NCBI RefSeq assembly: GCF_900110255.1
Contig: NZ_FODD01000004.1
Span: forward strand, 286,843-350,842
DNA from: Actinacidiphila rubida
GTDB taxonomy: Bacteria; Actinomycetota; Actinomycetes; Streptomycetales; Streptomycetaceae
Direction of reading: 5' to 3'
DNA: 64,000 nt
A program made the translations under genes and the position numbers. Of the stretch, positions 47,378 through 62,790 are shown piece by piece; the first letter of the stretch is position 1, and each line of letters starts with the position of its first letter. The notes beneath the pieces were generated by a model that searched no databases, was not told the DNA's origin, and worked only from the letters and a program-made list of their open reading frames with translations.

Positions 47378-48978
47378 CTGGCCACCGCCTCCGCGGGCTG
47401 GGCCGGCACCGCCGCCCCGACCGGCTCGGCGGCGTCGTCGGCGGCCACGGGCACCTGCGGCCCGCCCTCCTCGACGGCCAGCGGCTCGGCGATCAGGTCC
47501 ACGCCTTCGGTGCCGGTGACGCGGGCGGTGACGAACGCCCCGGGGGCCGGCTCCCACCAGCCGCCCTCCACCGTCAGCACGACCTGGCCGTCGGTCTCCG
47601 GCGCCTGGTGGTCGGCGCGGCCGACGACCTCGCCGGTCTCCTCGTCCACGGACTCGACGAGCACCCGCACGGTGCTGCCCACGCGCTCCTCCGCGCGCTG
47701 CGCGGTCAGTTCCTCGGCGAGGCGCGAGACCCGCGCCAGCCGGGCGGCCACCACGTCGTCGTCGAGCTTGCCGTCGTAGGTCGCCGCCTCGGTGCCGTCC
47801 TCGTCGGAGTACCCGAAGACGCCGATGGCGTCGAGCCGTGCGGACGTCAGGAACCGCTCCAGCTCGGCGAGATCCTCCTCGGTCTCGCCGGGGAAGCCGA
47901 CGATGAAGTTGGACCGCACGCCGGCCTCCGGGGCCTTGGAGCGGATCGTGTCCAGGAGGTCGAGGAAGCGGTCGGTGTCGCCGAACCGCCGCATCGCGCG
48001 GAGCACTGCCGGCGCCGAGTGCTGGAAGGACAGGTCGAAGTAGGGCACGACGCCCGGCGTCGAGGTCAGCACGTCGATCAGGCCGGGCCGCATCTCGGCC
48101 GGCTGGAGGTAGCTGACCCGCACGCGTTCGATGCCGTCGGCCGCCGCGAGTTCGGGCAGCAGCGTCTCCAGCAGCCGGATGTCGCCGAGGTCCTTGCCGT
48201 AGGAGGTGTTGTTCTCGCTGACGAGCATGACCTCGCGGACGCCCTGCTCGGCGAGCCAGCGGGTCTCGCCCAGGACGTCGGAGGGGCGGCGGGAGATGAA
48301 CGACCCGCGGAAGGACGGGATCGCGCAGAACGTGCACCGGCGGTCGCAGCCGGAGGCCAGCTTCACCGAGGCGACCGGTCCGGCGTCGAGCCGGCGGCGC
48401 AGCGGCGCGCGCGGCCCGGAGGCGGGGGCGACGCCGTCGGGCAGGTCGGCGGGCGCCTGGGTGAACTCCGTGGCCGTCGCACCGCCGTCCGCCGCGGCCT
48501 CGTCGGCCTGGCCGTGGCCGGGCAGCGCCACACCCGCGGCGCCCTGACGCTGGGCCGGGCTGATCGGCAGCAGCTTGCGCCGGTCGCGCGGGGTGTGGGG
48601 GGCGTGCACTCCGCCGCTGAGGATCGTCTGCAGGCGGTCGGAGATGTCGGCGTAGTCGTCGAAGCCAAGCACGCCGTCGGCCTCGGGCAGGGCGTCCGCG
48701 AGCTCCTTGCCGTACCGCTCGGCCATGCAGCCGACCGCGACCACGGCCTGGGTGCGGCCCTGGTTCTTGAGGTCGTTGGCCTCGAGCAGGGCGTCGACCG
48801 AGTCCTTCTTGGCGGCGTCGACGAAGCCGCAGGTGTTCACGACGGCGACGTCGGCTTCGGAGGCGTCGTCGACGAGCTGCCAGCCGTCCGCCGCCAGCCG
48901 GCCGGCGAGTTCCTCGGAGTCCACCTCATTGCGGGCGCAGCCGAGCGTGACAAGAGCGACGGTACGGGGTTCTGGCAT
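47374..48978 (-). CDS. rimO: Ribosomal protein S12 methylthiotransferase RimO
   Basis: 534 residues, longer than the E. coli enzyme (about 440). The N-terminal UPF0004 domain has [19 protein letters not shown] and VGCMAERYG cluster cysteines; the radical-SAM motif is CDRRCTFC. It methylthiolates an aspartate of S12. The extra length is an insert of about 65 residues between the two domains (rich in Ala, Gly, Pro and Gln) plus a C-terminal tail. TRAM domain follows. ATG 48978. Operon head with pgsA and pncC. It is a paralogue of miaB in this window. Confidence 0.96.
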   Translation of the reverse strand: MPEPRTVALVTLGCARNEVDSEELAGRLAADGWQLVDDASEADVAVVNTCGFVDAAKKDSVDALLEANDLKNQGRTQAVVAVGCMAERYGKELADALPEADGVLGFDDYADISDRLQTILSGGVHAPHTPRDRRKLLPISPAQRQGAAGVALPGHGQADEAAADGGATATEFTQAPADLPDGVAPASGPRAPLRRRLDAGPVASVKLASGCDRRCTFCAIPSFRGSFISRRPSDVLGETRWLAEQGVREVMLVSENNTSYGKDLGDIRLLETLLPELAAADGIERVRVSYLQPAEMRPGLIDVLTSTPGVVPYFDLSFQHSAPAVLRAMRRFGDTDRFLDLLDTIRSKAPEAGVRSNFIVGFPGETEEDLAELERFLTSARLDAIGVFGYSDEDGTEAATYDGKLDDDVVAARLARVSRLAEELTAQRAEERVGSTVRVLVESVDEETGEVVGRADHQAPETDGQVVLTVEGGWWEPAPGAFVTARVTGTEGVDLIAEPLAVEEGGPQVPVAADDAAEPVGAAVPAQPAEAVAR

Positions 48979-49167
48979 GCTGCCCAGAGTACCGGGTGCC
49001 TGGTCACCGCCCCGGGCGCCGCGGGCCCCCGCTGCCGCCCCCGGGGCCGGTCCTCGGCCCCTGTCCGGCGGCGGCGCTCCGGCGGCAGTGCGGCAGATCA
49101 CGCCGGCACGGTCGCCCGGCGCCCGCGTGCGGGGCGCCCGTGCGGCGTCTCAGCAGCACTGTCGTGC

Positions 49168-49986
49168 TCAGCCCTGGGTGGGATCCCCGGGCGTGTAGGT
49201 GAGGCGGACGACCTGGCCGTCGTTGCCGGCGGCACCCAGGTCCTTGCCGTTGACGAACATCTGCACGGCGCCCGCGTTGCCGATGACCAGCTTGATCTTC
49301 TTGTCGTCGGTCCAGGTCATCGACTGCCCCTTGCGCAGCGAGTCCTGGTACAGCTGCTTGCCGTTGCTGTCGGTGGCCTGGATCCAGCTGGTGCCCCCCG
49401 CGGCGGTCACCTTGACCGTCACCTTGCCGGGCGGGGCCGCGGCGATCGCGCTGTTGGTGGGCTGCGGGGCCTTGGGCACGCCGCCGTTGCTCTGCGGCGT
49501 GTGGCTGGGGGTGGTGCGGCCGGCGGTCGGGGTCGTGCTGGAACCCGCGGTGGACTTGCCGCCGTCCCCGCCGCCGCTGAAGGCGGTGTAGCCGACGAAC
49601 CCGATGACGGCGACGATCGCGGCGATCATCGCGGCCGTCCAGTTGGGCCTGCGGGGTTCGGTGGACCTGATCTTGCCGCGGTCGGCCTGGTAGACCGGCG
49701 GCACCGTCACGGTCGCGGTGGCCGTGCCGTGCTCGGCGGCGTACTGGTCGACCAGCGGTTCGGGGTCGAGGCCGACGGCGCGGGCGAACGATCGGACGTG
49801 CCCGCGCGCGTACACGTCGCCACCGCACCGGGAGAAGTCGTCCTGCTCGATCGCCTGCACGATCGGGACGCGCACCCGGGTGACGGTGCTGACCTCGTCG
49901 ACGGTGAGCCCGGAGTCGAGGCGGGCCTGGGCGAGGGCGCGACCGACCGAAGGCCGGTCGTCGGAGGGCGAGTTGCCGATGGACAC
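49168..49986 (-). CDS. RodZ-like helix-turn-helix membrane protein
   Basis: 272 residues. An N-terminal HTH_25 domain (SVGRALAQARLDSGLTVDEVSTVTRVRVPIVQAIEQDDF), a basic stretch, one transmembrane helix (AAMIAAIVAVIGFVGYTAF), a Ser/Thr/Pro-rich linker and a C-terminal DUF4115-like domain (KVTVKVTAAGGTSWIQATD). RodZ links MreB to the wall-synthesis machinery in rods; the Streptomyces version has an undefined role. GTG 49986 behind AAAGG. Located upstream of rimO on the same strand with a 189-base gap. Confidence 0.9.
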   Translation of the reverse strand: MSIGNSPSDDRPSVGRALAQARLDSGLTVDEVSTVTRVRVPIVQAIEQDDFSRCGGDVYARGHVRSFARAVGLDPEPLVDQYAAEHGTATATVTVPPVYQADRGKIRSTEPRRPNWTAAMIAAIVAVIGFVGYTAFSGGGDGGKSTAGSSTTPTAGRTTPSHTPQSNGGVPKAPQPTNSAIAAAPPGKVTVKVTAAGGTSWIQATDSNGKQLYQDSLRKGQSMTWTDDKKIKLVIGNAGAVQMFVNGKDLGAAGNDGQVVRLTYTPGDPTQG

Positions 49987-50277
49987 GAGGGCGCCTTTCG
50001 AGCGTGCAGCCACCTGCTGGAAGTTCAGTCTAGGGGCGGTACAAAACGCGGGAGCAAGCGGACGGCCGTTTTTGTCCGCCACACGGGCTGAGGCTTCACC
50101 GCAGGGCAGAGGCGGGGGTCGTCCCCTGTATCAACTTGACGTACGAGCCGGAGAAACGGTTGCCCCAGAACTTGCCCCGCGTCTCCGATCGGCACACATG
50201 ATGCCTGATCCTCGGACCATCGTTCCGGCCATGGTTCCCCCGGAGGGCGGTGTCCGGCGGGCCGTCAGGTCCACCGG

Positions 50278-53016
50278 TCAGAGGGGACCCCCGCCGCGGA
50301 TGACGGCGAGCACCCCGTCGATCTCGTCGGCCTTCACCAGGACGTCGCGCGCCTTGGAGCCCTCGCTGGGGCCCACGATGTTGCGCGACTCCATCAGGTC
50401 CATCAGGCGGCCCGCCTTGGCGAAGCCCACCCGCAGCTTGCGCTGCAGCATGGAGGTGGAGCCGAACTGCGTGGAGACCACCAGCTCCGCGGCCTGGCAC
50501 AGCAGGTCCAGGTCGTCGCCGATCTCCTCGTCGATCTCCTTCTTCGGGACGCTGCCCACCGTGACGTCGGTCCGGTAGGTCGGCGTGAGTTGCGCCTTGC
50601 AGTGGTCGACGACCTTGGCGATCTCGTCCTCGGTGACGAACGCGCCCTGCAGGCGGATCGGCTTGTTGGCGCCCATCGGCAGGAACAGGCCGTCGCCCTT
50701 GCCGATGAGCTTCTCGGCGCCGGCCTGGTCGAGGATCACGCGGCTGTCGGCGAGCGAGGAGGTCGCGAAGGCCAGCCGGGACGGCACGTTGGCCTTGATC
50801 AGGCCGGTGACGACGTCCACGCTGGGGCGCTGGGTGGCCAGCACCAGGTGGATGCCGGCGGCGCGGGCGAGCTGCGTGATGCGGACGATGGAGTCCTCCA
50901 CGTCCCTGGGCGCGACCATCATCAGGTCGGCGAGCTCGTCCACGATCACCAGCAGGTACGGGTACGGCGCCAGCTCGCGCTCGCTGCCCTCGGGCGTCCT
51001 GGCCTTGCCGGAGCGGACCGCGGCGTTGAAGTCGTCGATGTGCCGGAAGCCGTACGCGGCGAGGTCGTCATAGCGCAGGTCCATCTCGCGCACCACCCAC
51101 TGCAGGGCCTCCGCGGCCCGCTTGGGGTTGGTGATGATGGGCGTGACGAGGTGCGGAATGCCTTCGTACGCGGTGAGTTCGACGCGCTTGGGATCGACGA
51201 GCACCATGCGCACCTCGTCGGGGGTGGCGCGGGCCATCACCGAGGTGATCAGGCAGTTGATGCAGGACGACTTGCCGGAGCCGGTGGCGCCGGCCACCAG
51301 GACGTGCGGCATCTTCGCGAGGTTGGCCATCACGTAGCCGCCCTCGACGTCCTTGCCGAGCGCGACGGTCATCGGGTGGTCCTCGCCCGCGGCGTCGGCC
51401 GAGCGCAGCACGTCGCCGAGGTTGACCATCTCGCGGTCGCTGTTGGGGATCTCGATGCCGACCGCGGACTTGCCGGGGATCGGGCTGATGATCCGCACGT
51501 CCGGGCTGGCGACGGAGTAGGCGATGTTCTTGGCCAGCGCGGTGATCCGCTCGACCTTGACCGCGGCGCCCAGCTCGACCTCGTACCGGGTGACCGTCGG
51601 GCCGCGGGTGAAGCCGGTGACGTCCGCGTCGACCTTGAACTCCTTGAACACCTGCTTGAGCGAGGCGACGACGGCGTCGTTGGCCGCGCTGCGGCTGCGG
51701 CCGGGCCCGCCGCGGGTCAGCAGGTCGAGCGAGGGCAGCGCGTACGTGATGTCGCCGGACAGCTGCAGCTGCTCGGCGCGCGGCGGCAGCGGCTGCGAGG
51801 CCGGTTCGGGCGCGGCCTTCGTGAGGTCCGGGACGGAGCCCTCCGCGGCCGCGGTGGCCCCGCCGTCCGCGGGGTCCTCGCCGCGGGCGGGGGGCACCTG
51901 CTTCCTGATCCGGCTGGTGAGGTCCGCGACCAGCGGCGAGGGCTGCACGCCGTGCAGCACCGCGCCGTCCAGCGCGGCGGCCGCCGCCGCGGCCACGTCC
52001 ACCGCGTCCGGCCCGCCGTCCCCGTCGGACGCCTCGGCGCGGCGCCGGGGCCGGCGGCGCGGCTTGGGCTCGGCGTCGCCCTCCAGGGCGCCGTCGCGGT
52101 CGACGTCGTACGGATCCGCGCGGGATCCCGCCGGCGGCTTGGTGAGGCGCAGCGGCAGGCGGCGCACCGGCGACTCGTCGTCGGCGGTGCGCTGGTCGTC
52201 GGCCGCGTCCTCGTCGAAGAAGTCCTCCAGCGGCACCGCCTCGGGCTCGGTGACGCCCGCGTACAGGCCGAGCCGGGTGCCGGCCGCGCGCAGCCGCTGC
52301 GGGATCGCGTTCACCGGGGTGGCGGTGACGACGAGCAGTCCGAAGGCGGTGAACAGCAGCAGCAGCGGGACGGCCAGCGGCCCGCCGACGGTGTAGCGCA
52401 GCGGCGAGGCGGCGGCCCAGCCGATGAGGCCGCCGGCGTCCCGCAGTGCCTGGGCGCCCTCGCTGCGGCTGGGCGAGCCGCACGCCAGGTGGATCAGCCC
52501 GAGCGCGCCGATCACCAGCGCGGACAGGCCGATGACGATGCGTCCGTTGGCCTCGGGCTGTTCGGGGTGGCGCATCAGCCGGACGGCGACGGCACCGAGC
52601 AGGAACGGCACGAGCAGGTCGAGGCGGCCGAACGCGCCGGTCACCAGCGTCTGGACCAGGTCGCCGACCGGGCCGTGCAGGTTCGACCAGGTGCCGGCGG
52701 CCACCACCAGCGTCAGGCCGAGCAGCAGCAGCGCCAGACCGTCCTTGCGGTGGGCCGGGTCCAGTCCCTTCGCACCGCGCCCTATCCCGCGGAAGACGGC
52801 GCCCACCGTGTGGGCGAGGCCCAGCCACAGCGCGCGCACCAGGCGGTAGAGGCCGCTGGTGGGCGAAGGGGCGGGCCTGGGTGCGGGCTTGGTGGCCGCC
52901 TTCTTCGCCGGCGCCCTGGGGGCAGCGCTCTTCGCCGCGGGCTGCTTCGCCGCGGTCTTCTTGGCCGCAGGCTTCGCCGGGGCTTTCTTGGCGGTGCCGG
53001 ACGTACGGGAGGCCAT
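50278..53016 (-). CDS. ftsK: DNA translocase FtsK/SpoIIIE
   Basis: 912 residues. The N-terminus has an unusual Lys/Ala/Pro-rich tract (about residues 8-52, KKAPAKPAAKKTAAKQ-type), then four transmembrane helices, a disordered linker, and the motor: Walker A GATGSGKSSCIN, LVIVDELADLMM (Walker B), and the C-terminal gamma domain (LQRKLRVGFAKAGRLMDLMESRNIVGPSEGSKARDVLV) that reads KOPS-like sequences. It clears DNA at sporulation septa. ATG 53016. The upstream region contains no clear SOS or other regulatory signal I can name. Confidence 0.97.
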   Translation of the reverse strand: MASRTSGTAKKAPAKPAAKKTAAKQPAAKSAAPRAPAKKAATKPAPRPAPSPTSGLYRLVRALWLGLAHTVGAVFRGIGRGAKGLDPAHRKDGLALLLLGLTLVVAAGTWSNLHGPVGDLVQTLVTGAFGRLDLLVPFLLGAVAVRLMRHPEQPEANGRIVIGLSALVIGALGLIHLACGSPSRSEGAQALRDAGGLIGWAAASPLRYTVGGPLAVPLLLLFTAFGLLVVTATPVNAIPQRLRAAGTRLGLYAGVTEPEAVPLEDFFDEDAADDQRTADDESPVRRLPLRLTKPPAGSRADPYDVDRDGALEGDAEPKPRRRPRRRAEASDGDGGPDAVDVAAAAAAALDGAVLHGVQPSPLVADLTSRIRKQVPPARGEDPADGGATAAAEGSVPDLTKAAPEPASQPLPPRAEQLQLSGDITYALPSLDLLTRGGPGRSRSAANDAVVASLKQVFKEFKVDADVTGFTRGPTVTRYEVELGAAVKVERITALAKNIAYSVASPDVRIISPIPGKSAVGIEIPNSDREMVNLGDVLRSADAAGEDHPMTVALGKDVEGGYVMANLAKMPHVLVAGATGSGKSSCINCLITSVMARATPDEVRMVLVDPKRVELTAYEGIPHLVTPIITNPKRAAEALQWVVREMDLRYDDLAAYGFRHIDDFNAAVRSGKARTPEGSERELAPYPYLLVIVDELADLMMVAPRDVEDSIVRITQLARAAGIHLVLATQRPSVDVVTGLIKANVPSRLAFATSSLADSRVILDQAGAEKLIGKGDGLFLPMGANKPIRLQGAFVTEDEIAKVVDHCKAQLTPTYRTDVTVGSVPKKEIDEEIGDDLDLLCQAAELVVSTQFGSTSMLQRKLRVGFAKAGRLMDLMESRNIVGPSEGSKARDVLVKADEIDGVLAVIRGGGPL

Positions 53017-53185
53017 GGTGGTGAGGTTACCGCCCTTGTGATCGGGGAACACGCCTGGCCATGCATACGCCCGTTCGTGTCGGCCCGCGCCGACAGGGGA
53101 TTGACGCCGCGTCAACCCAGGTCGACGAGACGGTGGCGGACCGGCCGCGGCACCTGGCCGCGGCCGACTGCTCCGCCCGTCCGGT

Positions 53186-53875
53186 CTACTCGGGGCCCTG
53201 CTGCTTGACGATGCCGTCGCGGCCCGCGCCGTGCGGCTCCAGCGCGTCCAGCGCCCGCCGCAGGCCGGTGAGTTTGCGCTCCAGGTGGGCGGCGGTGGCC
53301 ACCGCCGCCGCGTCCGCCGACTCGTCGAGCTGCTTGCTCAGCGCCTCGGCCTGCTCCTCGACGGCGGCCAGCCGCGCGGACAGTTCCGCGAGCAGACCGG
53401 CCGACTCCCTGCTCCCGTTGGAACCGCCGCCCGGCGCGCCCTGCTCCAACTGGAGCCGCAGCAGCGCCGCCTGTTCCCGGAGCTGGCAGTTCTTCATGTA
53501 CAGGTCCACGAAGACCGACACCTTGGCCCGCAGCACCCACGGGTCGAAGGGCTTGGAGATGTAGTCGACCGCACCGGCCGCGTAGCCGCGGAACGTGTGG
53601 TGCGGGCCGTGGTTGATCGCGGTGAGGAAGATGATCGGGATGTCCCGCGTCCGCTCCCGCCGCTTGATGTGCGCCGCGGTCTCGAAGCCGTCCATGCCCG
53701 GCATCTGCACGTCGAGCAGGATCACCGCGAAGTCGTCGGTGAGCAGCGCCTTGAGCGCTTCCTCCCCGGACGATGCCCGTACCAGTGTCTGATCGAGCGC
53801 CGAGAGGATCGCCTCCAGCGCCAGAAGATTCTCCGGCCGGTCATCGACCAGGAGGATCTTGGCCTTCTGCACCAC
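53186..53875 (-). CDS. osaB: OsaB, response regulator with coiled-coil output
   Basis: 229 residues from the preferred GTG at 53875 (GAGGAGGG seven bases upstream, VVQKAKILLVDD). The receiver contains the acidic DDRPEN, phosphoacceptor Asp in LLDVQMPG, Thr in FLTAINHG and Lys in SKPFDPW. The C-terminal 100 residues form coiled coils (LREQAALLRLQLEQ, LLAELSARLAAVEEQAEALSKQL) rather than a DNA-binding domain. In S. coelicolor OsaB is needed for osmoadaptation. Earlier in-frame starts at 53935 and 53959 exist. It is in the same orientation as osaA, about 270 bases downstream. Confidence 0.88.
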   Translation of the reverse strand: MVQKAKILLVDDRPENLLALEAILSALDQTLVRASSGEEALKALLTDDFAVILLDVQMPGMDGFETAAHIKRRERTRDIPIIFLTAINHGPHHTFRGYAAGAVDYISKPFDPWVLRAKVSVFVDLYMKNCQLREQAALLRLQLEQGAPGGGSNGSRESAGLLAELSARLAAVEEQAEALSKQLDESADAAAVATAAHLERKLTGLRRALDALEPHGAGRDGIVKQQGPE

Positions 53876-54151
53876 GGCCCGCCCTCCTCGCCCCGGTACT
53901 GCTCCGGTCGCCGCCCCCGCGGACAGCTCTGTCATGCCGCCCGTCCTTGTGCCGGTCATGGTAGCCGCACCCCGCCGTTCGCCACACCCTGTCACCGCCA
54001 GGTCACTCAACACGTACCGGAAACGCAGGCGGAGACCAGAAGGTTCCCCGCATCCGGCACCCTCACACCTCACCAGACACACGAGTCGGCAAAAGTTCGT
54101 ACCGCAGTCGTGTGCCCGGCGTCAAAACCGGCACTCCGTGATCGGCGCGCG

Positions 54152-59566
<5,415 letters not shown>

Positions 59567-59741
59567 CGTGTCCCTCCTGGGGGGTCGCCCGACCCGCAGA
59601 TGTGCAATGTTGCCGACTGCAGAACATGCCCAGTGTTTCACTCCGGCCCCGCCCAGCCATAACGGTTCGGCAGCATCGCATATGACCGGCGGGCATCTTC
59701 GGGGTGGAAACACCCGCAACCGGCGCACAGACCCTCCTCAC

Positions 59742-59766
59742 GGGTCAGTAACCTGGCCTTGGGTAT
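59742..59766 (+). promoter_or_regulatory. Candidate sigma-B promoter of osaC
   Basis: GGGTC (59742-59746), 14 bases, GGGTAT (59761-59766). It fits the Streptomyces SigB consensus GNNTN-N14-16-GGGTAY. The osaC start is 49 bases downstream. OsaC is reported to modulate SigB, so this would close a feedback loop. Confidence 0.75.
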
Positions 59767-59814
59767 CGGGTGCCTCCCCGCTCGGGGCGGGCATACACCT
59801 CTGAGGAGCCGCCC

Positions 59815-62520
59815 GTGGCAGTCACGCAGCACGGCGGCAGGCCGGCGGACGCGTCGAGCGCGCCCGCCTTGTCACGAGCAGCGAGGAGACCGGTGATCAC
59901 GGCGCGCGCAGCGGCCACCTTCGAACCGGTGGGGCGGTCGGTCGCGGTTGCCCGCGCCTTCGTCCGCGACACCCTGCAGGGCTGGGGCTTCGCCGACGTC
60001 GTGGACGACGCCGTCGTCCTGACCAGCGAACTCGTCACGAACGCGGTCGTCCACGCCGGCACCGCGGCCGATGTGCAGTGCCTGCGGTACGAGACGGCGG
60101 TGCGCGTCGAGGTCGCCGACCACTACCCCGAACGCGAGATCCCGCTGCAGAGCCGCGGCCGGCAGTTCCGCGAGGGCGACAACGAGGGCGGCCGCGGGCT
60201 GATCCTCTGCGCGGCCCTCGCCAGCCGCTGGGGCGTGGAGTACACCGCCTCCGGCAAGCACGTCTGGTTCCAGCTCGACCTGCCCGAGCGCCCCGCCGGC
60301 ACCCGCTCCGCCGGCCCGCTGCTCCCGCCCTCGGCCCTGCCCGTGGCCGACGAGCGGGTCAGGGTCGCCGTCGTCCAGATCGACCGCGGCGGCTGCGTCA
60401 CCCGCTGGAACGACGACGCCGCGGACCTCTTCGGCCACGTGGCCCAGGACGTCGTCGGCAAGTCGCTCGCCGACCTCGCCGCCTGGCCGCAGACCCCCGG
60501 CACCGGCATCGGCCTGGCCGAGGCCCTGCAGCTCTCCCGCTGGGAGGGCACCTACGGCCTGCGCGACCGCACCGGCCGCGTGCTGCCCGTGTACGGCTCC
60601 CACCTGCGGGTCCGCGACAGCTCGGGCGAGCCGTCGACGGTGTGCCTGCTGGTGCGCGCCGAGGAGCGCGCGGTGCTGCAGAGCCCGACCCGGGGCTCGG
60701 TCCCGCTCGACACCGCGCTCAGCCAGCGCGACAAGAGCTCCGACGCCTTCGAGGTGTTCATCGGCTCGCCCGCGCCCGACGACCTCGACGGCCTGCTGCA
60801 GCGCACCGTCGAGCGCGCCCGCGACATGCTCGACGGCGACGCGGCCTACCTGCTCCTCGCCACCGACGACGAGACCGAGCTGGAGGTTCGCGCCTCCACC
60901 GGACTGCCCTCGGCCCGGCAGCGCTTCGCCCGCGTGCCGGTCGAGGCCGGCACCGGCCGCTACGGCAGCGCCCGCATGCCCGCCGTCCACGAGGACCTGA
61001 CCGCGGTGCCCGGCGCGGTGCCGCTGCTGTCCGGCACCGGCATGCGCTCCGTGGTGACCGTCCCGCTGAAGGTCGAGGGCCGCCTCACCGGGTCGATCGG
61101 CGTCGCCGCCGAAGCGCCCGGCCGCTACTCCAACCAGGAGGCGCTGCGCCTGCAGTTCGCCGCCGACCGGATCGCGCTGGCCGTGGAGAGCGCCCGGCTC
61201 ACCGAGCTGGAGCGGCTGCGCCGCGGTTCGCTGTCGTTCCTGGTGGAGGCCTCCGACCTGCTCGCCGGCACCCTGGAGCGCGACCAGACGCTGGCCCTGA
61301 TGGCGCAGATGACGGTGCCGACGCTCGCCAGCTGGTGCGCCGTCTACACGATCGCCGACCAGGCGGAACCGGAGCTGGCCTTCGTCCTGCACGAGGACGA
61401 GGACCGCATCGACGGCATCAAGGCGCTCCTGTCGCAGGTGCGCCCGCCGGACCCGGACCCGACGCCGGGCGCGCGCTTCTGGACCGCGCCCTCGGACGCC
61501 GCGCACTCCAGCGCCCTGCGCGCCTCGCTGCGCAGCCTCGGCCTCGGTGCCGGCAGCGGCGCCCGCCCGGCCAGCGGCCCCGGCATCGCGCTGGCGACCG
61601 CCGCCGCGGTCGGCGGGGAGACGGTCGTCCTGCCGCTGGTGGCCCGCAACCGCGTCATCGGCATGCTGACCCTCGGCAAGCCCGCGGACGAGCGGTTCCG
61701 CCAGGAGATCCTGGAACTCGCCGAGGACCTGTCCCGCCGTGCCGCGCTCGCCCTCGACAACGCCCGCCTCTACAGCGAGCGCACCGCGATCAGCCAGGCC
61801 CTGCAGCGCAGCCTGCTGCCGCCGGAGCTGCCGCGGGTCCCCGGTGTCGAGGTCGAGGTCGTCTACCGGGCGGCCGGCGAGGGCAACGAGGTCGGCGGCG
61901 ACTTCTACGACCTGTTCCCGATCCGCGACGGCTGCTGGGGCTTCGCCATCGGCGACGTCTGCGGCACCGGCCCCGAGGCGGCGGCGGTCACCGGCCTGGC
62001 GCGGCACGCGCTGCGCCTGCTCGCCCGCGAGGGCTTCGGCGGCCCCGCGGTCCTGGAACGCCTCAACGCCGCCATCCTCGACGAGGGTGCCCGCAGCCGC
62101 TTCCTGACGCTGCTCTACGGGGAGTTGTGGCCCCAGCACGACGGGAGCGCGGTGCTGCGCATGGTATGCGCCGGCCATCCGCTGCCGCTGCGGCTGCGGC
62201 CCGACGGCACGGTGGAGCCCGCGGCGGACCCGCAGCCGCTGCTGGGCGTCATGGAGGACCTGGAGCTCGTCGAGCAGTCCGTGACCCTCGAACCGGGCGA
62301 CGTGATGCTCTGCGTCACCGACGGCGTGACCGAGCGCCGTGAGGGCAGCCGCATGCTCGGCGACGACGGCCTCGCGGACGTCCTCGCCACCTGCACGGGC
62401 CTCACCGCCGGAGCGGTCGCCGCGCGCATCCAGCGCGCCGTGGAGCGCTTCGCCTCTGACGCGCCGTCGGACGACATGGCGATCCTGGCGATGCGCGTCC
62501 CCACGCTCCCCGCGTCCTGA
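59815..62520 (+). CDS. osaC: OsaC, multidomain SigB regulator (RsbW-like kinase, PAS, GAF, PP2C)
   Basis: 901 residues. Domain order: RsbW-like anti-sigma HATPase (about 35-150, with VLTSELVTNAVVHA and EGGRGLILC), a PAS domain (about 185-280), two GAF domains (about 325-450 and 480-650), and a SpoIIE-type PP2C phosphatase (about 675-895, with EVGGDFYDLFPIRDGCWGFAIGDVCGTGPEAA and DDMAILAMR). The kinase part may bind or phosphorylate anti-sigma antagonists; the phosphatase part dephosphorylates them. In S. coelicolor OsaC restores SigB to rest after osmotic stress. Start GTG 59815 with GAGGAG six bases upstream. Divergent from osaA, with a 248-base gap that holds a SigB-type promoter. Confidence 0.95.
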   Translation: MAVTQHGGRPADASSAPALSRAARRPVITARAAATFEPVGRSVAVARAFVRDTLQGWGFADVVDDAVVLTSELVTNAVVHAGTAADVQCLRYETAVRVEVADHYPEREIPLQSRGRQFREGDNEGGRGLILCAALASRWGVEYTASGKHVWFQLDLPERPAGTRSAGPLLPPSALPVADERVRVAVVQIDRGGCVTRWNDDAADLFGHVAQDVVGKSLADLAAWPQTPGTGIGLAEALQLSRWEGTYGLRDRTGRVLPVYGSHLRVRDSSGEPSTVCLLVRAEERAVLQSPTRGSVPLDTALSQRDKSSDAFEVFIGSPAPDDLDGLLQRTVERARDMLDGDAAYLLLATDDETELEVRASTGLPSARQRFARVPVEAGTGRYGSARMPAVHEDLTAVPGAVPLLSGTGMRSVVTVPLKVEGRLTGSIGVAAEAPGRYSNQEALRLQFAADRIALAVESARLTELERLRRGSLSFLVEASDLLAGTLERDQTLALMAQMTVPTLASWCAVYTIADQAEPELAFVLHEDEDRIDGIKALLSQVRPPDPDPTPGARFWTAPSDAAHSSALRASLRSLGLGAGSGARPASGPGIALATAAAVGGETVVLPLVARNRVIGMLTLGKPADERFRQEILELAEDLSRRAALALDNARLYSERTAISQALQRSLLPPELPRVPGVEVEVVYRAAGEGNEVGGDFYDLFPIRDGCWGFAIGDVCGTGPEAAAVTGLARHALRLLAREGFGGPAVLERLNAAILDEGARSRFLTLLYGELWPQHDGSAVLRMVCAGHPLPLRLRPDGTVEPAADPQPLLGVMEDLELVEQSVTLEPGDVMLCVTDGVTERREGSRMLGDDGLADVLATCTGLTAGAVAARIQRAVERFASDAPSDDMAILAMRVPTLPAS

Positions 62521-62572
62521 ACTCCCCGCGTCCCCACGGGCCGCGCGGAGTCCGGACCCCGAGAAAACGAAG

Positions 62573-62598
62573 AGGCCCCCGCCGTTCGGCGGGGGCCT
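62573..62598. terminator. Terminator between osaC and tRNA-Thr
   Basis: AGGCCCCCGCC (62573-62583), loop GTTC, then the exact complement GGCGGGGGCCT (62588-62598), followed by TT. Eleven paired bases; should terminate osaC and possibly the minus-strand tRNA transcript. Confidence 0.9.
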
Positions 62599-62608
62599 TT
62601 CCCATCGG

Positions 62609-62681
62609 AGCCCCAATACGGAATCGAACCGTAGACCTTCTCCTTACCATGGAGACGCTCTACCGACTGAGCTATTGGGGC
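62609..62681 (-). tRNA. tRNA-Thr (GGT anticodon)
   Basis: 73 nucleotides, cloverleaf complete: acceptor GCCCCAA/TTGGGGC, D-stem GCTC/GAGC, anticodon stem TCTCC/GGAGA around loop ATGGTAA (anticodon GGT), T-stem TACGG/CCGTA with TTCGATT loop. The discriminator is T. The 3' CCA is not encoded (CCG follows). The anticodon GGT reads ACC, a main threonine codon in this organism. Confidence 0.96.
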
Positions 62682-62790
62682 GCTGTCGACGAGAAGATCT
62701 TAGCCTATGAACGGGTGTGCGGTGAAACCCTGTCCGCACCCGGTCCGCCTCCCGGTCCGGCAACCCCGTCAGGCAACCTGAGGACGTGCT

